Positions 36,204-43,290 of a DNA stretch of 50,962 bases are shown here, in pieces. The position numbers were made by a program, and so were the translations under genes. Every line of letters starts with the position of its first letter. Positions within the stretch are counted from its first letter, which is position 1. The stretch spans positions 1-50,962 of the forward strand of contig CAZSNT010000059.1 in assembly GCA_964607765.1 (NCBI GenBank), written 5' to 3'. The notes under the pieces were generated by a model. It did no database searches. It had not been told where the DNA came from and saw only the letters and a program-made list of their open reading frames with translations. Source of the stretch: CAZSNT01 sp964607765. Lineage in GTDB: Bacteria > Verrucomicrobiota > Lentisphaeria > Oligosphaerales > JABHEG01.

Positions 36204-36536
36204 ATGGAGGCCGAACGCTTGGCTGACAGACCATCGCATCCCGAGACGACCGACACCCAGACCGAGTACGCGGAGTTGCTTGGCTTCCTGCGGCTCGTGG
36301 GAACGTTGGGGCTGACGGTGGTGTTTGCCGTGACAGCGGGCTTTCTAGGGGGGCTTTGGATAGGGCGCCGCTATTCTCTAGGCGTGTTCCCCGTCATCGC
36401 GGGCACAGCTCTCGGAGTGGCAGCGTCGTTTCTCTGGGCCTATCGGCGGCTGACGTCGCACTTGGCCAGCGTGTCGCGCTCCGACGTGGTCGGAGGCCCA
36501 CAGGACAAAGGCAGCGAGCCGCCTAGAAATGGATGA
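36204..36536 (+). CDS. AtpZ/AtpI-like small membrane protein of the ATP synthase operon
   Basis: The 110-residue protein has two membrane helices: about 28-52 (LRLVGTLGLTVVFAVTAGFLGGLWIG) and about 57-78 (LGVFPVIAGTALGVAASFLWA). This is the two-helix hairpin of the F-ATPase gene1/AtpZ family that opens many ATP synthase operons, especially sodium-type ones. Relatives are implicated in magnesium or calcium handling or c-ring assembly. It overlaps the next small membrane gene by 8 bases, which indicates translational coupling. The ribosome binding site before the ATG is weak. Confidence 0.7.
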   Translation: MEAERLADRPSHPETTDTQTEYAELLGFLRLVGTLGLTVVFAVTAGFLGGLWIGRRYSLGVFPVIAGTALGVAASFLWAYRRLTSHLASVSRSDVVGGPQDKGSEPPRNG

Positions 36537-36981
36537 GTTCCTCACGTACCAGCGCCGCCTTGCAGCGGTGATCCTGCTGATTCTGGCCTTGGGCAGTGTA
36601 GCCATGGGTGTCACGTTGCCCGGCGGGCGCAGCTTCCTCCCGGGTTGGCTTGTGGGGGGCTTCGTGGGCTTCGTGATCTTCCGGCTCCGGGTGCTGCACA
36701 TACTCAATTTGTCACGGCTCCCGCAGGAGGCTTGGGGCAAGGCCAGCATCAAGAACTCCTACCTGTCGCTGGTTCTGATGGCGGGCGCCCTCATCCTGTG
36801 CGCCTGCGTCCCGGGTCTGAACGCGTTTGCCGCTCTCGGCGGCATACTGGTCGAGCGCCTCGTGCTCATCGGTGACGGCCTCCTGCGGCCGAGTGCCCTG
36901 TGCGGACAGCCACGGGACGCGGACGGCGCACACGACGTGCCCCGGGCAGGCGATGAAGCGACCACGGACAACAGCGAGTGA
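36529..36981 (+). CDS. atpI: ATP synthase subunit I-like membrane protein
   Basis: The 150-residue protein is predicted to have four membrane segments (about 10-28, 37-52, 76-94 and 97-112). It fits the ATP synthase I family by size, topology and position directly before atpB. AtpI assists assembly of the c ring. The C-terminal 35 residues are acidic and soluble. It overlaps the upstream AtpZ-like gene and ends 10 bases before the atpB start. Confidence 0.72.
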   Translation: MDEFLTYQRRLAAVILLILALGSVAMGVTLPGGRSFLPGWLVGGFVGFVIFRLRVLHILNLSRLPQEAWGKASIKNSYLSLVLMAGALILCACVPGLNAFAALGGILVERLVLIGDGLLRPSALCGQPRDADGAHDVPRAGDEATTDNSE

Positions 36982-36991
36982 TGCACAAGCA

Positions 36992-38035
36992 ATGACGGTG
37001 AGCAATTCCAGGAACAGAAGGCGAGGCGTTGGCCGACACCGGCCCAGGTCATGTCGGCCCGTCCTGCTGCTATGCTGCACCGTGGCTGCCACGGCACGTG
37101 CAGCCGAGGACATTGCGCGCGAGCTTCCCGTGCAGATCACTGTTCTGGGCCGGGACCTGATGTTCAACCACAACACGGTGATGATGTCCTTCGTGGTGGC
37201 CGTCGGCGTGTGCGCGGCCGCGTGGCTGTGTACTCGGAGCATGCGGGAGGTCCCGGGCAAGGCGCAGGCGTTGTTCGAGATGCTCTTCACTGCCTTTGAC
37301 GACTTGCTTCGCCAGAGCATTGGCCCGAAGACCGGCCGGCGTTATCTGCCGTGGATCGGGAGTCTGTTCCTGTTCATCTGGGTGTCCAACATGGTCGGTC
37401 TGCTGCCCGTGCCGCAGACCGACGTCGGCGCGGAAGCGTTTCGGGACTTCAACCACAACGGGCAGTATGATCCGGGCGAGTTCGCGCCCCAGGCCGATGG
37501 CAAAGCCTTGTTCGGGAAAGTGAACGGGCGGCACGATCCCGGGTTCCTGCTCCCTGCCTTTGAGGAGCCGACCAGCGATTACAACGTACCTCTGGCGCTT
37601 GCACTGTTGTTCGTGGTTGTGATCGGGCACGGCGCACACATCCGCAAGCACGGGCTGTCAGGCTACCTCAAGAGCTACTTCGATCCCGGCGGGATAATGG
37701 GCCTGATCATGTTCCCCTTGAATGTGGTCGGCAAGCTGGCGGAGGTGGTGTCCATCTCATTCCGTCTGTTCGGCAACATCTTCGGCGGCGCGGTGATCCT
37801 GATTGTGGTGAGCGGGCTGCTGCATCACCTGCTCCTGCCCGTGGGGCTGAAGGGCTTTTTCGGGGTGTTCGTCGGCACGGTTCAGGCCTTTGTTTTCACT
37901 ATGTTGGCTTTGACCTACATATCGCTCGGCGTTGCGGAAGGCGACGAGGAGGACTCCTCGTCCGGGACGTCGGCCGGCGCCGGTTCGCAGCCGGCCACCG
38001 AGACCGGGCAACCAGTGACCGCGGAAGCAGGATGA
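36992..38035 (+). CDS. atpB: F-type ATP synthase subunit a with EF-hand-like insertion
   Basis: The 347-residue protein is the ion-channel stator subunit. The essential arginine is R258 in ISFRLFGNIFGG and the last-helix glutamine is in GTVQAFVFTMLALTYISLG (Q298). The ATG at 36992 follows atpI by 10 bases; the frame is open upstream but only over atpI. An N-terminal signal-like stretch (about 22-38) precedes the first conserved helix. Between the helices ending GLLPVP (about 141) and beginning DYNVPLALALL (about 196) lies an insertion of about 50 residues. It contains DFNHNGQYDPGE (152-163), which fits a 12-residue EF-hand loop at positions 1, 3, 5, 6, 9 and 12. By topology this loop is outside the cytoplasm. 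The C-terminal 30 residues are Ser/Glu-rich and not conserved. Confidence 0.93.
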   Translation: MTVSNSRNRRRGVGRHRPRSCRPVLLLCCTVAATARAAEDIARELPVQITVLGRDLMFNHNTVMMSFVVAVGVCAAAWLCTRSMREVPGKAQALFEMLFTAFDDLLRQSIGPKTGRRYLPWIGSLFLFIWVSNMVGLLPVPQTDVGAEAFRDFNHNGQYDPGEFAPQADGKALFGKVNGRHDPGFLLPAFEEPTSDYNVPLALALLFVVVIGHGAHIRKHGLSGYLKSYFDPGGIMGLIMFPLNVVGKLAEVVSISFRLFGNIFGGAVILIVVSGLLHHLLLPVGLKGFFGVFVGTVQAFVFTMLALTYISLGVAEGDEEDSSSGTSAGAGSQPATETGQPVTAEAG

Positions 38036-38036
38036 T

Positions 38037-38780
38037 ATGAACGTTGCCGTGCTTGCAGCACTACTCGGGGCGGGCATTGCCATGGGCCTCGGCTCGTTGA
38101 GCAACGGCGCCGGCATTGGCTACGTGGTCACGGGAGCGGAACGTGGCTGGGTGCGTCAGCCCACGTTCAGTCCGGCCCTGTTCCGGCTTATGCTGATCGG
38201 CCAGGCCGGCGCATCGACCCCGAGCATTTTCGCGCTCGTGGGCGCCCTGATCCTGGTCATCAAGATGGCGAGTCCGGCGACTGCGGGTGCGGACTCGTGG
38301 GTTCGGGCCGCGGCGTACTTGAGCAGTGGTCTGTGTCTGGGCTGCGGCTCCCTGGGCTCCGGGATTGGCTGCGGTCTGGTGGGTAGCGATGCGGTCGAAG
38401 CGGCCGCCCGCAACACGCGGCAATCCGGTCGGATTGTGGTCTACATGCTCGTGGGGCAGGCATGGAGCCAGACACCCAATATCCTGGCCTTGGTCATTGG
38501 CCTGATGCTCATGTTCGGCGGGTTCGCCGGCAGCACGGGTCTGGAGCATATCTCGATGATCGGGCGCCTGCTCGCCGCGGGCATCTGTATGGGGTTGGGT
38601 GCGGTCGGACCGGCCGTGGGCATTGGCTACGTGGCGGGCAAGTTCTGCCGTACGCTCGCCGATAGCCCGGAGCACGGCGGCACGATTCTGAGAAACACGT
38701 TTTTCGTCGGCGCCGCGGTGTCGGGGTCGACGAATGTCTACGCCTTTGTGATCGCGTTGCTGCTGTTGTTGGGAGCGTGA
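38037..38780 (+). CDS. three-hairpin c-like rotor protein lacking all ion-binding carboxylates
   Basis: The 247-residue protein consists of three consecutive c-type hairpins (six helices, about 4-76, 88-160 and 174-246). Each has the glycine-repeat first helix and the GQA- or GAA-type second helix. Aligned to the neighbouring c subunit, the membrane carboxylate is replaced in every hairpin: S60, Q145 and G230. The first-helix ion ligand is replaced by I27, C112 and I196. The loop Arg-Gln-Pro is kept only in hairpin 1 (RQP, 40-42). It starts one base after the atpB stop and precedes the normal c gene by 21 bases. It could join a mixed rotor ring as an ion-silent element, as double-hairpin c1 does in Acetobacterium woodii, although that one keeps a carboxylate. 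Function is inferred; the c-family identity is clear. Confidence 0.88.
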   Translation: MNVAVLAALLGAGIAMGLGSLSNGAGIGYVVTGAERGWVRQPTFSPALFRLMLIGQAGASTPSIFALVGALILVIKMASPATAGADSWVRAAAYLSSGLCLGCGSLGSGIGCGLVGSDAVEAAARNTRQSGRIVVYMLVGQAWSQTPNILALVIGLMLMFGGFAGSTGLEHISMIGRLLAAGICMGLGAVGPAVGIGYVAGKFCRTLADSPEHGGTILRNTFFVGAAVSGSTNVYAFVIALLLLLGA

Positions 38781-38801
38781 AGGACTGGAAGGAGACAGGT
38801 G

Positions 38802-39074
38802 ATGGAATTGGACCCGAACGTTGTGAGAGAGCTGGGTGCGCAACTGGTGAAGGCCGCTGCATTGCTTGGGGCGGGTGTGTGCATGGGGTTCGGCGCCATC
38901 GGCCCGGGAGTGGGCGAGGGATTCGCCGCCGGCAAAGCGTGCGAGGGCATCGCCCGTCGGCCTGAGGAGTACGCCAACCTGTTCCGCACCATGCTGGTGG
39001 GGCAGGCCGTCTCCGAGTCGACCGGGATTTATTCGCTGGTGATCGCGCTAGTGCTGATTTTCATGAAGGGCTGA
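38802..39074 (+). CDS. atpE: F-type ATP synthase subunit c, two-carboxylate sodium-type site
   Basis: The 90-residue protein is a single c hairpin that forms the rotor ring. Helix 1 has the glycine repeat and GPGVGEGFAAGK. Helix 2 has GQAVSESTGIYSLV. The main ion-binding Glu is E72, followed by S73 and T74 (the sodium-type EST). At the position of the Ilyobacter tartaricus sodium ligand Gln32 there is Glu (E39). This two-carboxylate pattern was described for the sodium-driven ring of Fusobacterium nucleatum. The polar loop is ARRPE. I chose the ATG at 38802 because AAGGAG lies about 9 bases upstream; a GTG three bases earlier is the alternative. Sodium coupling is an inference from these residues. 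Confidence 0.95.
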   Translation: MELDPNVVRELGAQLVKAAALLGAGVCMGFGAIGPGVGEGFAAGKACEGIARRPEEYANLFRTMLVGQAVSESTGIYSLVIALVLIFMKG

Positions 39075-39110
39075 ACAGGCTCTGCGTCTGTCAGGCGTTC
39101 TCGCCTGTTC
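39073..39110 (+). promoter_or_regulatory. intercistronic hairpin(s) after atpE
   Basis: GAACAGGC (39073-39080) can pair with GCCTGTTC (39103-39110). Inside it, CAGGCG (39092-39097) can pair with CGCCTG (39102-39107) around a TTCT loop. The two pairings compete for the same downstream bases. The element starts in the atpE stop codon and ends 14 bases before the first b-type gene. Such a hairpin could protect the c message from 3' decay or reduce downstream expression, which would fit the higher copy number of c. No T-tract is present. Confidence 0.5.
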
Positions 39111-39124
39111 TGCCACACTGAGGA

Positions 39125-40093
39125 ATGCTGGTCGTGCGACGGGCATGCATACTTGTCATACTCGCGGTGTTTGTGCTCTACTGCATTGCGGCGCAACGCC
39201 GCCGCAATCTGTATCGCTTGCCGCACTACCGTGAAGTCCGGCTGAGCATCTGCGGCGGCGCCACGCCTGCGCAGTGGGCCAGTCCGGATTACGCGGCGCA
39301 GCGGTACCAACGGCTCAGTGACCTGGAGAAGCGCCGCCTTCAGCTTCTGGAGCCCGTTCCGGCACCGGTCGGGGCTGCGGTGGATCCAATCAAGTCGGCA
39401 CAACCCTTGACTCGAGAGCACTACGAGCGGCTTGTCAGTGAGAATCGACTCGAGATCACTGTGCGTGACCCCGCAGCGTTGTACCGCTTTGCAGACCGCG
39501 GGCTGCGTCTGCGCGAGGATGTGTCGGCGGCACGGGGATCTGATGTGCCGCAACGGCTCGGCACTGCCGGGGAGCCTGTGAGCAAAGCTCTGCTGGACCG
39601 CTGCCTGCGGGCCGGACTGACGCATGTGCGCGTCGTGGGAGCAGGGGATGTGGTCGGCTTCAACGGGACGGTGTTCATGGTCGTCCTCATTTTCGTCGGT
39701 ATGACGCTGGCTCTGACCGAGATTTTCTGGGACCCGATGTTGGCTCTTGTCGATCAGCGTCGCGCAGCTATTTCGGCAGGCAGACAGGCCCGGCGGTCGA
39801 ACGCACAGGTGGCGAAACAGATAGACACCGAGCAGCGTGAACAGCGGCAGACCATGCGCGATGCGTACCGTGAGCGGCTCAGCGAAGCACGCCTTACAGC
39901 GCTGAAGGAAACCGAAGCGATCAACCGCCGGACACGCGAGCATCTCAAACGTCTGCGCGAAGAGGGCAACGCCGATCTGCACACATCCGTGCACCGCGCG
40001 CGACAGGTCCTCAGCAGCGACGTTGCGGAGCTGGCAGACGCGCTTGTCGCCGGCGTGGTCGCGAGCCCTGACGGTGAGACACGGGAGTGCTGA
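39125..40093 (+). CDS. atpF: ATP synthase b-type stator subunit with N-terminal outside domain (copy 1)
   Basis: The 322-residue protein is twice the usual b length (about 160). Residues 181-199 form the expected b membrane helix (GTVFMVVLIFVGMTLALTEI), followed by FWDPMLALVDQRRAAI and a charged coiled coil to the C terminus, as in a peripheral stalk. Uniquely, an additional N-terminal helix (about 7-23) and a soluble domain of about 155 residues (24-178) precede it. Because the coiled coil must be cytoplasmic, this extra domain should lie outside. I do not recognise its fold. The gene lies between atpE and a second b-type gene of the same architecture, which is 4 bases downstream. Confidence 0.85.
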   Translation: MLVVRRACILVILAVFVLYCIAAQRRRNLYRLPHYREVRLSICGGATPAQWASPDYAAQRYQRLSDLEKRRLQLLEPVPAPVGAAVDPIKSAQPLTREHYERLVSENRLEITVRDPAALYRFADRGLRLREDVSAARGSDVPQRLGTAGEPVSKALLDRCLRAGLTHVRVVGAGDVVGFNGTVFMVVLIFVGMTLALTEIFWDPMLALVDQRRAAISAGRQARRSNAQVAKQIDTEQREQRQTMRDAYRERLSEARLTALKETEAINRRTREHLKRLREEGNADLHTSVHRARQVLSSDVAELADALVAGVVASPDGETREC

Positions 40094-40097
40094 GACA

Positions 40098-40982
40098 GTG
40101 CCGAACGAGCCGCAAACCGGGAACACCGACCATGCGCCAAGCCGCGTTGCGCGGCAGCGCGGTGTGCTGCTGCTCAAGTACTGGGCCGTGGCATACGCGG
40201 CTCTGGCCGCGGTGTATGCGGTTCACTGTTTTACCGGGGCCCGGTACGTGCGGCTGTCCACAGTGGCCGCGGAACAGCGTGTGTGGGACCGCATAGTCGG
40301 GCGGTTGGGCGGGCATGAGCTGAATGTCGGGCGCGGGGACACGCTGTCTGCGGCTGTTGCGGAAAGCCTGCGGACCGAAGGCGTCAGGATTCGGCATGGC
40401 GCTTTCGTGCGTCGCGACCAGCGTTGGCTGCCGGCCGGCAGACGCGACGCAGCCGAGGATCTGCATGTTCGGGTCTTCGCAAGCGGCCTGCTGCACCGGT
40501 TGCCGTGGTCCGGCCTGATTGGTTTGGTGAACTTCATTGGCGTGGCGCTGGTGCTCTACACAGCCCTTGGGGATGTGGCCCCGGCGTTCCTGGCTCGTCA
40601 TGCGGCGCAGGTGGAGCACGACCTGGACATGGCTCGAACTGCGGTCGCGGAAGCCGAGGCCCTGCGCCAGAAACGGGAGGCGGCGCTGTCCGCCTTGGCC
40701 GCGGAACGCAGCGAACTGGCGGCTCGGGCCGAGACCGACGCCAAGGCCGAGTACTCAGAGCTTCTGGCTCAGGCGCGGCTGACCGGGGATCGCGTTACGG
40801 AGACTCTGAAGCGTCGTCTGGAGGCCGACATCGCATCGGCCGCGGTCGCGCTGCGGATCGAGGTCGGCGCTGATGTGGTGAAGGCGGCGCGGGAGCGGTT
40901 GGCGGCTGAAGCCGACGAACAGTTGCATGCGCGCATGGTCGACGCATTCATCCGGCAGGTGGAGGGCATGGAACTGTCATGA
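40098..40982 (+). CDS. atpF: ATP synthase b-type stator subunit with N-terminal outside domain (copy 2)
   Basis: The 294-residue protein has the same plan as its neighbour. It has an N-terminal helix (about 24-45), a soluble segment of about 90 residues (46-137), a membrane helix at about 138-157 (SGLIGLVNFIGVALVLYTAL), and a long Ala/Glu/Arg-rich coiled coil to the end. Sequence identity with copy 1 is low, so they are probably b and b' partners of a heterodimeric stalk. I chose the GTG at 40098, four bases after the previous stop; an ATG at 40023 would overlap copy 1 heavily. The end overlaps atpH by 4 bases (ATGA), which shows tight coupling. Confidence 0.83.
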   Translation: MPNEPQTGNTDHAPSRVARQRGVLLLKYWAVAYAALAAVYAVHCFTGARYVRLSTVAAEQRVWDRIVGRLGGHELNVGRGDTLSAAVAESLRTEGVRIRHGAFVRRDQRWLPAGRRDAAEDLHVRVFASGLLHRLPWSGLIGLVNFIGVALVLYTALGDVAPAFLARHAAQVEHDLDMARTAVAEAEALRQKREAALSALAAERSELAARAETDAKAEYSELLAQARLTGDRVTETLKRRLEADIASAAVALRIEVGADVVKAARERLAAEADEQLHARMVDAFIRQVEGMELS

Positions 40983-41536
40983 ACAGAGACGTGATCGCTT
41001 CCACGTACGCACGAGCTCTTGCCGATGTGGCGGTCGAGCGGAATGTGGCAGACAGGATTCGAGCCGAACTCGACGCTCTCGCGCTGGCTGATGCGGCTGC
41101 TGCAGGCGACCCTGCGGTTGCCGGTCTGACTGCGATCCTGCAGGCGCCGCGCGTTCCTGTGGCCAGGAAACAACAGCTCGTGCAGCGACTGGCGAGTCAA
41201 CTGGATCTGGCCGAGGAGACCGGCCGCTTCCTGGCCGTTTTGGTCGAACACAACCGTATCGAACTCCTCGGCGCCATCTGCAGGCAGTTCCGGAAACAGA
41301 CGGATCGGCTGCAGGGCTTTGTTTTGGCTGAAGTCGCATCGGCTTACCCTCTGTCGGACGCGCAGACGGACGGTATCCGGGAGGCTTTGGCACGAGCTTT
41401 CGGCAAGACGGTTGATTTGCGCACTCGTGTGCAGCCCGAGCTTCTTGCCGGAGTGCGTGTTCGCGTTGACGGGCGAGTGCTCGACGGGACAGTTGACGGC
41501 ATGATGCGTCGGCTCGAGGCGACACTGGGTCGGTAA
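40979..41536 (+). CDS. atpH: ATP synthase subunit delta
   Basis: The 185-residue protein has normal length for the delta subunit, which joins the peripheral stalk to the top of F1. The N-terminal helical part begins ASTYARALADVAVERN. The C-terminal signature region (LRTRVQPELLAGVRVRVDGRVLDGTVDG) is typical. Its ATG overlaps the stop of the preceding b-type gene. It follows the usual order b, b', delta, alpha. Confidence 0.93.
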   Translation: MNRDVIASTYARALADVAVERNVADRIRAELDALALADAAAAGDPAVAGLTAILQAPRVPVARKQQLVQRLASQLDLAEETGRFLAVLVEHNRIELLGAICRQFRKQTDRLQGFVLAEVASAYPLSDAQTDGIREALARAFGKTVDLRTRVQPELLAGVRVRVDGRVLDGTVDGMMRRLEATLGR

Positions 41537-41563
41537 TAAGCATCGAATGGCGGAGTTTCAGAC

Positions 41564-43243
41564 ATGCAGATTCGCCCTGAAGAGGTAAGCACAATCATCC
41601 GACGTGAGATTGAGCAGCTCGACACTCAAGTCGGCATGGCCGAGGTGGGCGACGTGTTGGCGGTTGGCGATGGCATCGCGCGTGTGTACGGGCTGGATGA
41701 CGTGGTGGCCGGGGAGCTGGTCGAGTTCCCGAATGCGGCGTCCGGCATGGTCCTGAACATTGAGGAGCAGAACGTCGGCGTGGTGATGCTCGGTGATGAC
41801 ACGGGCATCCACGAGGGCGACCCGGTCAAGCGTACGGGGCGCATTGTCGAGGTGCCCGTGGGCGAGCAACTGCTGGGGCGCGTGGTCGATCCCCTCGGCA
41901 CGCCTGTGGACGGCAAAGAGACGCTCGGCGCCGACTGCGAGACCAGACGCGTCGAACGCATCGCCCCGGGCATTGTGGCCCGTGAACCCGTGCGGGAACC
42001 GCTGCAGACGGGTATCAAGGCGATCGATGCGATGACGCCGATCGGGCGCGGCCAGCGGGAGCTGATCATCGGGGACCGCCAGACTGGGAAGACGGCGATC
42101 GCGCTGGACGCGATCCTGAACCAGAATCCCGGCTGGGATGGCGATCCGGATACGATTGACGTGATCTGCATCTACGTGGCGATCGGGCAGAAACGGTCCA
42201 CCGTGGCCCGCATCGTCGAGACACTGGATCGACACAATGCGCTGGGCTACACCATCGTCGTTTCCGCCACGGCCAGCGTTCCCGCGCCTCTGCAGTTCCT
42301 GGCGCCCTACTCCGGCACGGCGATGGGCGAGTATTTCGTTGAGCAAGGCCGGCATGTGCTGTGCGTTTACGACGATCTGTCCAAGCAGGCCTGGGCCTAC
42401 CGTCAGATGTCGTTGCTGCTGCGCCGCCCGCCCGGGCGGGAGGCCTATCCGGGAGACGTTTTCTATCTGCACAGCCGGTTGCTGGAACGCGCTGTGAAGC
42501 TGCGCGAAGACAGGGTCATCGTGCCCGAGTCTGTCCCGGACAGCGAGGTCACCATCGAGGATGCCAAAGACGGCAAAGTGTACTGCGGCGTGCCCGGCAC
42601 GTGGGAATTGGCAACAGTGGACGTACCGGACGGGCATCGCGTGGCCACGCTCCCAGGCACAGGCGGTTCACTCACCGCCTTGCCGATCATAGAGACCCAG
42701 GCCGGCGATGTGTCGGCCTACATCCCGACGAACGTGATCTCCATCACTGACGGTCAGATCTACCTTGAGTCCGACCTGTTCTACCAGGGCGTTCGTCCGG
42801 CAATGAATGTGGGGATCTCGGTCTCCCGGGTTGGCGGCAACGCGCAGAACAAAGCAATGAAGAGCGTGGCTGGCATGCTGCGGCTGGAATTGGCCCAGTA
42901 CCACGAGCTCAAGGCGTTCGCCCAGTTCGGTTCGGACCTGGACCCCGCCACACAGCGGGCTCTTGCCCGCGGCGAGCGAATGGTCGAAGTGCTCAAGCAG
43001 GCGCAATACGAGCCGATGCCCGTGGAAGAGCAGGCTGTGGCCATCCTGATCGTGGGCGCCGGCGTCTATGACGACATGGGCGTCAGCAGCATAGGCCGGT
43101 TCGAACGCCAGTGCCTCGAGCACCTGCGCAGCCAGCACCCGGAACTGCTGACCGAACTGCGCGAGTCGGGCGACATAAGTGATACGCTGCGCGAGCGGAT
43201 ACTGGATGCCACGCGGGCGCTGAAAGAGCACTTTGTGGAGTGA
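41564..43243 (+). CDS. atpA: ATP synthase subunit alpha with an insertion
   Basis: The 559-residue protein is the non-catalytic nucleotide-binding F1 subunit. Walker A is GDRQTGKT (170-177) and the catalytic arginine is R422 in ISVSRVGGNAQNKAMK. Family length is about 500-515. The excess is mainly an insertion of roughly 40 residues at about 313-366, just before GGSLTALPIIETQ, containing VPDSEVTIEDAKDGKVYCG. The insertion lies on the surface near the nucleotide domain's crown-distal loops. Everything else is ordinary. The gene lies 27 bases after atpH. Confidence 0.96.
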   Translation: MQIRPEEVSTIIRREIEQLDTQVGMAEVGDVLAVGDGIARVYGLDDVVAGELVEFPNAASGMVLNIEEQNVGVVMLGDDTGIHEGDPVKRTGRIVEVPVGEQLLGRVVDPLGTPVDGKETLGADCETRRVERIAPGIVAREPVREPLQTGIKAIDAMTPIGRGQRELIIGDRQTGKTAIALDAILNQNPGWDGDPDTIDVICIYVAIGQKRSTVARIVETLDRHNALGYTIVVSATASVPAPLQFLAPYSGTAMGEYFVEQGRHVLCVYDDLSKQAWAYRQMSLLLRRPPGREAYPGDVFYLHSRLLERAVKLREDRVIVPESVPDSEVTIEDAKDGKVYCGVPGTWELATVDVPDGHRVATLPGTGGSLTALPIIETQAGDVSAYIPTNVISITDGQIYLESDLFYQGVRPAMNVGISVSRVGGNAQNKAMKSVAGMLRLELAQYHELKAFAQFGSDLDPATQRALARGERMVEVLKQAQYEPMPVEEQAVAILIVGAGVYDDMGVSSIGRFERQCLEHLRSQHPELLTELRESGDISDTLRERILDATRALKEHFVE

Positions 43244-43290
43244 TTCTGCCACCCCCATCGCGCTGCAGCACGACAGCGTGAAAGGACTTC

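Noticed and set aside
38037..38780. Triple-hairpin c as a V/A-type proteolipid or a decayed gene
   Set aside because: Its helices follow the F-type glycine repeat and GQA motif rather than the V-type LPE pattern. The frame is intact over 247 codons with tight operon spacing.
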